The translations under genes and the position numbers were made by a program. 64,000 bases of DNA from Haloferax mucosum ATCC BAA-1512 (lineage in GTDB: Archaea; Halobacteriota; Halobacteria; Halobacteriales; Haloferacaceae). Location of the stretch: NCBI RefSeq assembly GCF_000337815.1, contig NZ_AOLN01000004.1, forward strand, positions 1 to 64,000, read 5' to 3'. Positions within the stretch are counted from its first letter, which is position 1. Each line of letters opens with the position of its first letter. Below are positions 1 to 8,839 of this stretch, piece after piece. The notes under the pieces were generated by a model. The model was not told the DNA's origin. It ran no database searches and saw nothing but the letters and a program-made list of their open reading frames with translations.

Positions 1-207
1 GGTTGAAGCATAGATATGCCATGGATTAAGGCAGAGGTCGATGCAGAGTTACAGACGAACCCTAGTTGGGTTGAAGCAAGACGTACACGCCGCTATCGCC
101 GTACACCGGCGCGGTTACAGACGAACCCTAGTTGGGTTGAAGCGCCTGCCGGGTGTCTCGATGCTCTCCACCGCCGTGTTACAGACGAACCCTAGTTGGG
201 GTGAAAC
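1..207 (+). CRISPR. CRISPR array, trailer end (type I-B-like repeat)
   Basis: Repeats of 30 bp lie at 48-77 and 114-143, with the 9-bp end of another at 1-9 and a degenerate last copy at 178-207. Spacers are 10-47 (38 bp), 78-113 (36 bp) and 144-177 (34 bp). The repeat begins GTTACAGACGAACCC and ends GTTGGGTTGAAGC; the last copy ends GGGGTGAAAC, as expected of the leader-distal repeat, so the leader and probably any cas genes lie off the left edge. The TTGAAGC end would form the crRNA 5' handle, so transcription is likely on the plus strand. Similarity to Haloferax type I-B repeats is from memory. A 67-aa frame over the array is not a gene. Confidence 0.95.
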
Positions 208-356
208 TCAAAAAGCACGTGAGATGCTGTTACACTACTCGTGAGCTATCGCTATCATCCGAGACCACAACAGCCGTTCAGTAAAAACAACACTCGAAGA
301 ACCAATACCGGTCACTCAAAAGTCGCCGAACCGACCGAAACTGACGGCTGAAACCG

Positions 357-1442
357 TCAGTTAGCCAGCGGCGCCTGTACTTCGCGTTCCGCGTCGTCCG
401 TATCTACGGTTCCCTCGGCGAAGACGACACCGTGGACACCCTCGCGTTCCTTCGCGCTCGCCGCGACGCGGACGAACGTCGCGTTGTCGCGCGCGGCGGC
501 GAGCGTGTGGCCGCCGCAGTAGCTAATCCCAGAGCGGACGCCGCCGAGGAACTCCTCGACGAGCGGTTCGACCGGACCTTTGTAGGGCGTGAGCGCTTCG
601 ATTCCCTCGCCGGTTGCGACGTCACTTTCCTTGTCGTCGCGGTCGTCGGCGGCCTCGGTCGAGGCCATGCCGCGCGAGCGCTTGTACTGCTCGCCATCGA
701 CCTCGACGACGCGGCCGGGTGACTCGTCCGTCCCGGCGAAGAAACTACCCATCATCACGGTGTCAGCGCCGGCCATGAGCGCCTTTGCGGCGTCGCCGGA
801 GGTTCGAATCCCACCGTCGGCCATGACGTGGATGCCGAGTTCGTGCGCCCGGTCTGCACACTCCGAGACGGCCGTCAGTTGCGGGTAGCCCGCGCCTGCG
901 ACCTCACGAGTCGTGCAGTGCGAACCCGGGCCGACACCGACTTTCACACAGCCCGCGCCAACTTCCCAGAGGTCTTCGACCGCTTCGGGAGTAACGACGT
1001 TGCCAGCGACGATTTCGGGGTCGTATTCGTCGCGGATGCGGGCAACGGCGTCCAGACAGCGCTCCATGTGTCCGTGAGCGATATCCATCACAATCGCGTC
1101 GGCACCGGCTTCGAGGAGCGCCTCGGTCCGGTCGAGGTAGTTCTCGTTGATGCCGACAGCGCCCGAGACGGTGCCACCCGATTCGGCGACTCGTCGGACC
1201 TGTGCGGCCTGTTCGTCCACGTCGAGGAAGCGGTGAACGACGCCGAGTCCGCCGAGGTCTGAAAGCGTCGCCGCGAGGTCCGCCTCGGTCACGGTGTCCA
1301 TCGCCGCGCTGACGAGCGGCGTGTCGAGAGAAAGTCCCGGTGTCACGTTAGTCGAGAGGTCCACGTCGCTCCGGCTATCGACCGGTGAACGCTGTGGAAC
1401 CAGCAATACGTCTCCATACGAGAGTCCTGTGCGAATCTCCAT
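357..1442 (-). CDS. GMP reductase / IMP dehydrogenase family enzyme without CBS domains
   Basis: A 361-aa TIM-barrel nucleotide oxidoreductase. The N-terminus [11 protein letters not shown] and the catalytic-Cys loop [11 protein letters not shown] (about residue 175) are family hallmarks. The segment after that loop, [10 protein letters not shown], resembles GMP reductase, while the C-terminal PYKGP...YCGG resembles IMPDH. There is no CBS insertion, and I do not see the Arg-Tyr flap dyad of IMPDH, so NADPH-dependent GMP to IMP reduction (purine salvage) is the better guess. It is monocistronic; the ATG at 1442 directly precedes the conserved N-terminus. Substrate direction is uncertain from sequence alone. 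Confidence 0.85.
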   Translation of the reverse strand: MEIRTGLSYGDVLLVPQRSPVDSRSDVDLSTNVTPGLSLDTPLVSAAMDTVTEADLAATLSDLGGLGVVHRFLDVDEQAAQVRRVAESGGTVSGAVGINENYLDRTEALLEAGADAIVMDIAHGHMERCLDAVARIRDEYDPEIVAGNVVTPEAVEDLWEVGAGCVKVGVGPGSHCTTREVAGAGYPQLTAVSECADRAHELGIHVMADGGIRTSGDAAKALMAGADTVMMGSFFAGTDESPGRVVEVDGEQYKRSRGMASTEAADDRDDKESDVATGEGIEALTPYKGPVEPLVEEFLGGVRSGISYCGGHTLAAARDNATFVRVAASAKEREGVHGVVFAEGTVDTDDAEREVQAPLAN

Positions 1443-1861
1443 CGTAACCCTCCACAGCCGATGGGACGGACGGTAATAATCCCACTGAAAACGGGTCGTA
1501 TCGCCGTGGAACGAAAGTATTACCCGTTGGCGTTCGTCCGTCTAATAACACACGGCGCCGCGCTGACTGCGAATCTCCAACCAATCGTAACCCCAACACA
1601 TTCGCGTTTCGCGGCCCGTGTGGTGCAAACGCTTCGAGAGCGACTGCACCGCGCGCACTGATTACTCGCGTATCGAACCGGACAGTCACTTCGTAAGCGT
1701 TTTGCTACGGAACACTGGACACTATTTTGCCTTACCGGCCGCGCTATCGCAAGTCGGTAACGGTAGGTGGACTCAGAGGCATTCCCCACAGCATCGTCGC
1801 CCAATTGGTCCCTAACCCCCGCTTCGCTGACAGAAGTACTTTCCTTCACGCAGACCGTCAG
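1443..1861. other. Intergenic region
   Basis: This stretch separates two divergently transcribed genes and should hold both promoters. Reading frames here are shadows or lack coding character. I see no RNA gene or clear repeat. Confidence 0.5.
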
Positions 1862-1867
1862 ATGGGC

Positions 1868-3103
1868 ATGCAGACAGTTATTCTCGCCGCGGGTCGCGGA
1901 ACCCGGATGCGCCCGCTCACCGACCGTCGAGCCAAGCCGATGCTTCCCGTCGCGGAGAAACCACTCGTGGCACACACCGCCGATGCCGCCATCGAAGCGG
2001 GTGCGACGAGTCTCACGCTCGTCGTCGGGTACGAAGCAGACGACGTGCGTTCGTACTTCGGTGACGAGCGCGGTGGCGTTCCGGTCGAGTTCGCCGTCCA
2101 GACGGAACAACGCGGGACAGCCGACGCGGTTCGCGCCGCCGCCGCGACCCTCGACGACGACGCTCCGTTCGTCGTCCTCAACGGCGACGCACTCTACGAC
2201 GTGCCATCGTTGGCGGCGCTCTACGGAGACGGTGGGACTCCCGCAGTCGGGTCGTACAGCGTCACTAACCCGAGTTCGTACGGCGTGCTCGAAACGAGCG
2301 ACGACGGCTACGTGACCGGCGTCGTCGAAAAGCCCGAGAATCCACCGTCGAGCCTCGTCAACGCCGGCGCGTACGTCTTCCCTGTCGAGGCGCACGGTTG
2401 GCTCGACGTCGCCGAGAGCGACCGCGGCGAACTCGAACTGACGGACGTGTTGACGACGGTCTGTGAGCAGTGCGACGTGCGCGGCGTCGCGTTCGACCGC
2501 TGGTTGGACGTCGGCCGACCGTGGGAACTCCTCGAAGCCAACGAGTGGAAACTGGCGGAGCTCGACGCCCGATTTGACAGTATACGCCGAATCGACGGCG
2601 ACGTCTCGGAGCACGCCGAACTCCACGGAACGGTCGTCGTCGAGGCGGGCGCGGAGATTCGTTCGGGTGTCGTCGTCGAAGGACCTGTGCTCGTCCGTCG
2701 TGGAGCCACAATCGGCCCGAACGCCTACGTCCGAGGTCACACCCTCATCGGCGAGGGTGCGAAGGTCGGTCACGCGGTGGAAGTCAAAAACAGCGTGCTC
2801 ATGGCGGGCGCGACAGTCGGCCACCTCTCGTACGTCGGCGACAGCATCCTCGGCCGCGACGTCAACTTCGGCGCGGGAACGAAAGTCGCCAACCTCCGCC
2901 ACGACGGCGAAGCAGTCAGGCAGATGCTCAAAGGCAAACTCGTCTCGTCGGGCCGTCGAAAGTACGGCGTCGTCCTCGGTGACGGCGCGAAAACCGGCAT
3001 CAACTCGTCGTTGAACGCCGGCGTCCGCCTCCCGACTGACGGAACAGTCAGACCCGGTGAGACGGTGCTCTACGACCGCATCGGCGAGAGCGAAGAAAAA
3101 TAA
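1868..3103 (+). CDS. glmU: Bifunctional sugar-1-phosphate nucleotidylyltransferase/acetyltransferase (GlmU-like)
   Basis: About 411 aa. The N-terminal Rossmann nucleotidylyltransferase domain carries LAAGRGTRMRPLT at residues 6-18 followed by KPMLPV. From about residue 255 hexapeptide-type repeats (for example AEIRSGVVVEGPV) indicate a left-handed beta-helix acyltransferase domain. The likely role is making UDP-GlcNAc from GlcN-1-P in the cytoplasm, together with glmS and glmM further along the window. An ATG six bases upstream (1862) is an alternative start; 1868 was chosen because family members usually begin MQTVILAAG. Thymidylyl or uridylyl specificity cannot be told from sequence. Confidence 0.87.
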   Translation: MQTVILAAGRGTRMRPLTDRRAKPMLPVAEKPLVAHTADAAIEAGATSLTLVVGYEADDVRSYFGDERGGVPVEFAVQTEQRGTADAVRAAAATLDDDAPFVVLNGDALYDVPSLAALYGDGGTPAVGSYSVTNPSSYGVLETSDDGYVTGVVEKPENPPSSLVNAGAYVFPVEAHGWLDVAESDRGELELTDVLTTVCEQCDVRGVAFDRWLDVGRPWELLEANEWKLAELDARFDSIRRIDGDVSEHAELHGTVVVEAGAEIRSGVVVEGPVLVRRGATIGPNAYVRGHTLIGEGAKVGHAVEVKNSVLMAGATVGHLSYVGDSILGRDVNFGAGTKVANLRHDGEAVRQMLKGKLVSSGRRKYGVVLGDGAKTGINSSLNAGVRLPTDGTVRPGETVLYDRIGESEEK

Positions 3104-3447
3104 CGAAAGAGCGGCTGGTGACGACGAAATCGAGGGTGTAACACGAGTATCGTAGGCGATCCATTGGTAGGCGGCTGAAGTGTTCTAGGAAGCCAGTGGC
3201 GACACAGATTGACACTATTTCGACGCCGTGGCTGTTCGAATGTCGTATCATCACCAATTATTCGTGCAGAAACGAACCCACAACCAGTTTCGGGAATAAA
3301 ACCACGGACAGTCATAATTCGAGCCGGTGTTTCGAATTTTGAACCAGAGCAGGCGTCGAGACGTGAAATAGCGGCATTTCACCCGGGAAACAACGCCCAA
3401 TTGCCTCACCGTGAAATCTAAAATGCCCGTAGCACCAATCAAGCTGT
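3104..3447. other. Intergenic region
   Basis: It separates the glmU-like gene from the Rrf2 regulator. Mixed GC with AT-richer patches near 3240-3440; small frames on both strands lack recognisable domains. I see no supported feature beyond the expected promoter of the downstream gene. Confidence 0.4.
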
Positions 3448-3897
3448 ATGTCGAACAGCAGCCGATTCGTCGTCGCTACCCACGTGCTGACAAATTTGGC
3501 GGTGCGGAGCGGCGAGCGGCTGTCTTCCGACCGTCTCGCATGGAGCGTCAACACCAATCCGGTGGTCATCCGACAGCTCCTGTGTTCGCTCCGAGAAGCG
3601 AATCTCGTCGATTCCAAGCGCGGTCCGACGGGCGGATTCACGCTCGCGCGTGACCCGTCGGAAATCACGCTCCACGACATCTACGAGGCGGTGGAAGACG
3701 GTGAGCCGTTCTGTTTCCACGCGAACGAACCGAACGACGAATGCACGGTCGGCGAGTACATCCAACCGGTCCTCGGTGACCTGCTCGCACCCGCGATTCA
3801 AGCGATGCTCGACGAACTCGACTCGATTACCATCGCCGACGTTCACGAGACAATCTTCGAGACGGCCGACACCGAAACACTGGAAGTCTGCGACTGA
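3448..3897 (+). CDS. Rrf2 family transcriptional regulator
   Basis: 149 aa. The winged-helix part (residues about 1-85) reads like Rrf2 proteins: N-terminal segment VATHVLTNLAV, recognition region NPVVIRQLLCSLREANLV and the family wing KRGPTGGFTLARDP. Two cysteines, in PFCFHA and NDECTVGEY, fall where some Rrf2 proteins bind Fe-S clusters, but the three-Cys IscR pattern is not obvious, so redox or metal sensing is only an inference. It stands alone next to a convergent HxlR regulator, and its targets are unknown. Confidence 0.88.
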   Translation: MSNSSRFVVATHVLTNLAVRSGERLSSDRLAWSVNTNPVVIRQLLCSLREANLVDSKRGPTGGFTLARDPSEITLHDIYEAVEDGEPFCFHANEPNDECTVGEYIQPVLGDLLAPAIQAMLDELDSITIADVHETIFETADTETLEVCD

Positions 3898-3936
3898 CTG
3901 AGACGGTCGAAGTCGATTCTACGAATACTGCGCTCG

Positions 3937-4299
3937 TTAGGCGGTCGGCTCGGCAGTTTCCGGTTCTGTGGTCTGCCCGTCGGGTTCGAGCCACTCGTCG
4001 GCCCACTGTTCGATTTCGTCGAACACCGGGCAGAGCGAGACACCCTTGTCAGTGAGCGAGTAGTACGTTGCGACCGGCGCGTCTTCTTCCATCCGGCGGT
4101 TGACAAACCCCGTCTCTTGGAGGTCGTCGAGGACGCGAGAGAGCGTTCGTGAACTGGCACCGGTCGAGCGCTTCAGTTCGTTGAATCGCTTCTCGTCGCT
4201 TCGGAGGTCGTGAAGGACGATAAGACGCCACTGCGACCCAATTTGCTCGATCGAGTTGATTATCGGACACGGTGCGTCGTCGTTCGTGTCGCTGGCCAT
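3937..4299 (-). CDS. HxlR family winged-helix regulator
   Basis: 120 aa. The core ...GSQWRLIVLHDLRSDEKRFNELKRS...SSRTLSRVLDDLQETGFVNRR...YYSLTDKG is diagnostic for the HxlR/MarR-like family, with a DNA-binding helix around residues 45-65 and a wing at 75-90. One Cys lies near the N-terminus (APCPI), a position used for redox sensing in some HxlR proteins; that function is inference. The acidic, Thr/Glu-rich C-terminal tail is a normal haloarchaeal feature. It is convergent with the Rrf2 gene. Confidence 0.9.
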   Translation of the reverse strand: MASDTNDDAPCPIINSIEQIGSQWRLIVLHDLRSDEKRFNELKRSTGASSRTLSRVLDDLQETGFVNRRMEEDAPVATYYSLTDKGVSLCPVFDEIEQWADEWLEPDGQTTEPETAEPTA

Positions 4300-4417
4300 A
4301 TCGACCTGTGGAAGCCCAACGGCTTTAGCGGTTCGGTGGAGAACCTGGTTTCGAAATGTTACCGGAATTGTCGGAAGTAGTCTGCGAACAGTTTGTGGAC
4401 TGCGACTGTCGGGGCGT

Positions 4418-4774
4418 TCAAGCGAGGAGTCTCGAAAGAAGGAGAAACACGCGTTTGAGGTTCTTCGAGAGGCTCGTTTGGTTCTCCGAGTAGAAGATGA
4501 CCTCCTCGTCGAGACCGTGAACGACGATACAGCGGCCGCGGTCGGAGAGGTCTTTCATTTCGATAGCTCGGATGGATTCGAACGGAATGACGAGATACCG
4601 GTACTCTTCGTCCTGAATGTCGGCGTTACAGTGGTCGCCGTAGATGTGGATGCTCTGCGATGTAACACCGACTTCGTATCCGATGTAGGTCATCCCGGAA
4701 ATCTCGGCCCCGGCGCGGCCGCCCTTTACTTTCCCTTTGAGTTGTGAGGGTTCGAGGAGGATTCCGTCTACCAT
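4418..4774 (-). CDS. Conserved-type hypothetical protein (118 aa)
   Basis: I do not recognise a named family. The protein is mostly predicted beta strand (SIHIYGDHCNADI, YRYLVIPFESIRAIEM, RCIVVHGLDEEVIFYS) with a C-terminal amphipathic helix (LSKNLKRVFLLLSRLLA), reminiscent of a small PH-like or barrel fold. There is no signal peptide or transmembrane segment. Coding character is good (haloarchaeal codon bias) and the start at 4774 is the only ATG before the conserved-looking region. Confidence 0.65.
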   Translation of the reverse strand: MVDGILLEPSQLKGKVKGGRAGAEISGMTYIGYEVGVTSQSIHIYGDHCNADIQDEEYRYLVIPFESIRAIEMKDLSDRGRCIVVHGLDEEVIFYSENQTSLSKNLKRVFLLLSRLLA

Positions 4775-4951
4775 ATAAACTCGTCTCGTCCGACCGCTCC
4801 TAAGTATTCTCGCTCAGTTATCTAAATTGATTTTCTCAGACAGCGTTGGGATGAGAGACGGCGAGTGTTACTGATCAACGCTGAGAGTGAAGTATCAACC
4901 GCAACATCGGGAGATAGCGTGTCAGTGCTGTCGGTCCAGTGACCTCGGCTC

Positions 4952-5698
4952 TCAGTCACCGCGACGGACGCACCCGGAGCCATCAGACTCGATAACGGAG
5001 TACGTGCTGGCGAGATAGTTGCGGATGTAATCGACCGTAGATGGGTCGTAGGTCCAAAAGCCGGAGAAGCCAGCACCGGGTTCGGGTTCCTCGGCGACGA
5101 GCGCGCACTTGTAGTCGGCGACACCGCTTCCGTCGTAGACGACGAACCACGAATTTCGAATCTCGTCGGACCGAGAGAGATGCAGTTGGAACTGGTCGGC
5201 GGCCGGAATGTCGCCTTCAGGGTAGATGTAGGCGTGGACCGACAGTTGGTCTCGACCGCCGAGGCGTCGGTACGTTTCGAGTTGTGGTTCGAGATTGTCC
5301 CCCAGTTGAAAGCCGGCGTGGAGTTCGCCAGCGCCGACGCGCCACGCTCTGTCTTCTATCTCCCGCGTCGCGCTGAGCATCTTTTCGCGGCCGTAGGAAG
5401 TAAACAATGTCTCGTCGAGGTGGTCGAGTATCGGTGCGTAGGAGTCGCGTTCGAATCCGGGGTGGACATCTTCGGGCTGTTTGAGGATATCATCGACCGA
5501 GACTGCTGTATGGAACGTATCGCCCGACCCGAGTACCGCGAAATTCGAAGGCCCTTCGTCGGCGTACGCCGGCACGACAGAGAGGTTCCGGTCCGCGAAG
5601 TGCGCGGCGAGTTGCTCGACGGTGTCGTCGTCCGGGTTGAACACGGTGAGTGTCTTCTCAGAAGCGGCGACGCCAGCGATTAATTCGCTGAGAGACAT
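4952..5698 (-). CDS. DICT sensory-domain protein
   Basis: 248 aa, starting MSLSELIAGVAASEKTLTVFNPDD. The layout matches the DICT domain described in haloarchaeal and bacterial sensors, usually fused or linked to light or redox signalling: an alpha/beta N-terminal half with F..DRNLSVVPAY, then a central DILKQPEDVHPGFERDSYAPILDHLDETLFTSYGR-like region. There is no DNA-binding or kinase domain, so it presumably works through partners. The family call is from memory of its pattern. The gene is monocistronic. Confidence 0.7.
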   Translation of the reverse strand: MSLSELIAGVAASEKTLTVFNPDDDTVEQLAAHFADRNLSVVPAYADEGPSNFAVLGSGDTFHTAVSVDDILKQPEDVHPGFERDSYAPILDHLDETLFTSYGREKMLSATREIEDRAWRVGAGELHAGFQLGDNLEPQLETYRRLGGRDQLSVHAYIYPEGDIPAADQFQLHLSRSDEIRNSWFVVYDGSGVADYKCALVAEEPEPGAGFSGFWTYDPSTVDYIRNYLASTYSVIESDGSGCVRRGD

Positions 5699-5874
5699 TA
5701 CCGGTGGAAAGCAGGCCAGATGAGGTTATTATTCTTTTCATACTTCTACTGTTCGTGATAATAGAAACGAAGGTTCAAATAGAGTTGTCTTGCGCCGGGT
5801 CGTGTAGTTTGTAACGTGGCGACTACCACGGCACGTGGATTCCTAACTATGGGCGTTCGGGTCGTACGAACGGT

Positions 5875-6114
5875 ATGATTTCCGACTGCGACCGAACCCA
5901 GCCGGACGCAGAGACAGTCGATGAGACAGTCACGAACGGTGGAGTCGATGCGTGGTTCGCCCGCGAGACACCCGGTATCGTCGCCGGTCTCGAAGCGTCG
6001 CACTTCATCGGTCCCGTCACCGCCACGACGGCGCGAGACCTCATCGCCGGTGGCAACGCAGAGGCGGCACTAAGCCTCGTTCTCAGGGAGGTAGACGATT
6101 CGTGGCGCGAGTGA
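5875..6114 (+). CDS. Small hypothetical protein (79 aa)
   Basis: An acidic, soluble 79-residue frame (ending LVLREVDDSWRE) with good haloarchaeal composition. No domain is recognised. It sits between the divergent DICT gene and a convergent regulator, so it may be a real small gene. A plain ATG at 5875 is the only sensible start. Confidence 0.5.
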   Translation: MISDCDRTQPDAETVDETVTNGGVDAWFARETPGIVAGLEASHFIGPVTATTARDLIAGGNAEAALSLVLREVDDSWRE

Positions 6115-6243
6115 CCGACGTGAACGGAGAGACGGCGACTACATCATCTGTGACCGCTTGTCTCTACCGATCCGCCCAACGATGGGCGACTGCGACACTG
6201 TCTGTGACTCCTCGAACTTCGATGCCTCGGAACTAGCGGGCGC

Positions 6244-6804
6244 TCACGGCTCGCGCGACGACGTATCTCTACTGTACAGTTCGACGAGCGCGTCGAGCAG
6301 ACTCGGGGACAGTTCGAATCGAACGTCAACGCTGTTTTGTTCGCGGTCGTACGCGAGGTGCTGTACGTCTATCGCCGCGAGAAGCGTCCGCATCGCATCG
6401 ACGACGTAGTCACTCGACTCCGCTTCGACCCGCAAACTCTCGCCGACGTGAATCGACAAGCCGTCGATAATGGTCTCGTAACACGTCTTGCTCGGCGAAT
6501 CGACGCGCTGTGTTCGCTCGATGAGACCGAGCGAAGAGAGCGATTCTAACCGTCGGTAAATCGTCGATTCGGAGACGCCGCAGTTCTCCGCGAGTTCCTC
6601 GGCGGTCATCGGGGCGTGGTTGCACGCGACGATAACGTCCCGAGAAACGTCGTCTCCCATCGCGTTCAACAGGTCGTCGTCCGACGACTCCGGCGGTATC
6701 TCGGTCTCCGATTGGTGTACTGTCTCTTCGGCCTCGTCCGTCAACGGCCCGTCCGGCTCGTCGGACGAGGAGAGGACGTCGTCCACGAGGTCACGTCGAG
6801 TCAT
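6244..6804 (-). CDS. Winged-helix transcriptional regulator (ArsR/TrmB-like)
   Basis: 186 aa. After an acidic 45-residue leader comes a helix-turn-helix: NAMGDDVSRDVIVACNH, MTAEELAENCGVSESTIYRRLESLSSLGLIE, then a wing. The C-terminal half has no transmembrane segment and is probably a ligand or dimer domain. It resembles the large haloarchaeal class of ArsR-type regulators. It is separated from glmS by about 220 bp, and any regulatory link to glmS is speculation. Confidence 0.8.
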   Translation of the reverse strand: MTRRDLVDDVLSSSDEPDGPLTDEAEETVHQSETEIPPESSDDDLLNAMGDDVSRDVIVACNHAPMTAEELAENCGVSESTIYRRLESLSSLGLIERTQRVDSPSKTCYETIIDGLSIHVGESLRVEAESSDYVVDAMRTLLAAIDVQHLAYDREQNSVDVRFELSPSLLDALVELYSRDTSSREP

Positions 6805-7021
6805 GCTATAGTATCACATGTAGCCCAGGGATATGTAATAGGTGCCTACAGTCCAGATAGTTATATCGTATATCGAGACTGTCGGCGCGAGAGCGGCCGA
6901 GTTTCCGCCTCGGAAAGTCGATCGACTGCGGGGGATTAACGAGTGCGAAGTGAGCGGAATCCGTGCGAGTGCAGAAAAACGGGTCTCGACTCGCCCGGAC
7001 CTTACCGGTCGCCCGCGCGCG

Positions 7022-8839
7022 TTACTCGACGGTGACGCACTTTGCGAGGTTCCGCGGCTTGTCGATCGGTCGTTCGAGGAGTTTCGCGGAGTGGTACGCC
7101 ACGAGTTGCAGTTGTACGTTGGCGAGCGCGCCCGCGATGTCAGGGTGGGTGTCCGGAATCGAGAGCACGTGGTCTGCGAACTCCGTCACCTCGCCGGAGC
7201 GGTCGCTCGTGACGGCGACGACGGGGGCACCCCGGGCCTGCACCTCCTTGACGTTGCTCAGCGTCGCGTCGTCCTCGTGGCCGGTGAAGATAGCGAACAC
7301 CGGCGAGAGGGGCGTGACGAGCGCGAGCGGGCCGTGTTTGAGTTCCGAGGCGGCGAACCCCTCGGCGTGTTCGTAGGAGATTTCCTTGAACTTCAGCGCG
7401 CCCTCCAGTGCGACCGGGTGGGCGACCCCGCGGCCGATGAAGAAGAACGCGTCGCTCCCCTCGTACTCGATTGCGATGTCGCGGGCGGTCGAGGTATCGA
7501 GCACCTCCTGTACGTCGCCCGGAAGCCGCGAGAGCGCGTCCATCAGGTCGCGCGCTTCGCCGGACTTCGCACCCGACATATCTTCGACGAGACGTTCGGT
7601 GAGAAGCGTGAGCGCCGTCACTTGCGAGGAGAACGTCTTCGTCGCCGCGACGCCGATTTCCGGGCCGGCGCGGATGAGCAACTCGTCGTCGCACTCACGG
7701 GTTATCGACGAGCCGACGACGTTGGTGACCGCGAGAGTTCTCGCACCTGCGGCGCGCGCCCGGCGCACTGCGTCGAGCGTGTCGGCCGTCTCGCCGGACT
7801 GGCTGACGGCGACGACGAGCGTGTCTTCTGTCACCGGCGGTTTGATGACGGAGTATTCGCCCGACATGAACGCGTAGGCGGGAATCCCACGCGAGTTGAG
7901 GAGCGAGGCCGCATACATCCCGGCGTGGTGTGAGGTTCCCATGGCGATGAGGTGAACCTGCTCGACGTCGGCGAAGTAGTCCGGGGAGAACTCTTCAAGT
8001 TCGACGCCGCCGGTGTGGGTGTTCAGTCGCCCCTGCGTGGTGCGGCGGAGCGCGCCGGGTTGCTCGTTTATCTCCTTGTACATGTAGTGTTCGTAGCCGC
8101 CTTTCGTCGCGGTCTCCGGGTCCCACTCGATGTACTCGACCGGCCGGTCAACCGGTCTCCCAGCGGAGTCGGTGATGTCGTAGCCGTCAGGCGTTGTGAC
8201 GACGAAGTCGCCGTCGTGGAGGTAGACGACACGGTCTGTGTGTTGGATGAACGCCGGCACGTCGCTTGCGAGGTAGTACTCGCCGTCGCCGACGCCGAGA
8301 ACGAGCGGCGACCCCGAGCGGGTTGCGAAAATCGCCTGCTCGTCTTCGATGATGGCCGCAAGCGCGTAGCTTCCGGAGAGACTGCCGACCGCGGCGCGGA
8401 AGGCTTCTTCCGGCGTCGCACCGTCTCTGAGATTCTCCTCGATGAGGTGTGGGACGACCTCGGTGTCGGTCTCGCTGCTGAAACTGTGGCCGCGCGCCTG
8501 TAACTCGCTTCGGAGCGACTGGAAGTTCGAGATGATACCGTTGTGAACGACGGCGACGTGCTCGGATTCGTCGGTGTGTGGGTGTGCGTTGCCGTCAGTG
8601 ACGCCGCCGTGGGTCGCCCAGCGAGTGTGGCCGATACCGTAATCGCCATAAATCGGGTCCTGCTCGACGGCCGCGACGAGTTCCGAGACCTCGCCGACGC
8701 GCTTCGTCAGCGAGATACCCCTCCCGTTTTTGACCGCGATACCGGCGGAGTCGTAGCCGCGGTATTCGAGCCGTCGAAGCCCATCGACGAGCGAATCGAC
8801 GGAGTCGTTCGCGCCGATACAAGCGGTGATACCGCACAT
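7022..8839 (-). CDS. glmS: Glutamine--fructose-6-phosphate aminotransferase (isomerizing)
   Basis: 605 aa, the normal GlmS length. The chain starts MCGITACIG, so Cys2 is the glutaminase nucleophile (GATase domain, residues about 1-215). Two SIS domains follow (about 285-415 and 455-590), with the sugar-phosphate motif SQSGETADT and the C-terminal signature NLAKCVTVE. It converts Fru-6-P plus Gln to GlcN-6-P, the entry to UDP-GlcNAc. Its start overlaps the stop of the upstream nucleotidyltransferase gene by one base (ATGA type), indicating translational coupling in one operon. Confidence 0.97.
   Translation of the reverse strand: MCGITACIGANDSVDSLVDGLRRLEYRGYDSAGIAVKNGRGISLTKRVGEVSELVAAVEQDPIYGDYGIGHTRWATHGGVTDGNAHPHTDESEHVAVVHNGIISNFQSLRSELQARGHSFSSETDTEVVPHLIEENLRDGATPEEAFRAAVGSLSGSYALAAIIEDEQAIFATRSGSPLVLGVGDGEYYLASDVPAFIQHTDRVVYLHDGDFVVTTPDGYDITDSAGRPVDRPVEYIEWDPETATKGGYEHYMYKEINEQPGALRRTTQGRLNTHTGGVELEEFSPDYFADVEQVHLIAMGTSHHAGMYAASLLNSRGIPAYAFMSGEYSVIKPPVTEDTLVVAVSQSGETADTLDAVRRARAAGARTLAVTNVVGSSITRECDDELLIRAGPEIGVAATKTFSSQVTALTLLTERLVEDMSGAKSGEARDLMDALSRLPGDVQEVLDTSTARDIAIEYEGSDAFFFIGRGVAHPVALEGALKFKEISYEHAEGFAASELKHGPLALVTPLSPVFAIFTGHEDDATLSNVKEVQARGAPVVAVTSDRSGEVTEFADHVLSIPDTHPDIAGALANVQLQLVAYHSAKLLERPIDKPRNLAKCVTVE

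Noticed and set aside
41-244. 67-aa frame at the left edge
   Set aside because: It reads through CRISPR repeats and spacers (repeated YRRTLVGLK).
1520-2902. 460-aa minus-strand frame
   Set aside because: It is the antisense shadow of the glmU-like gene, with low-complexity Arg/Asp composition.
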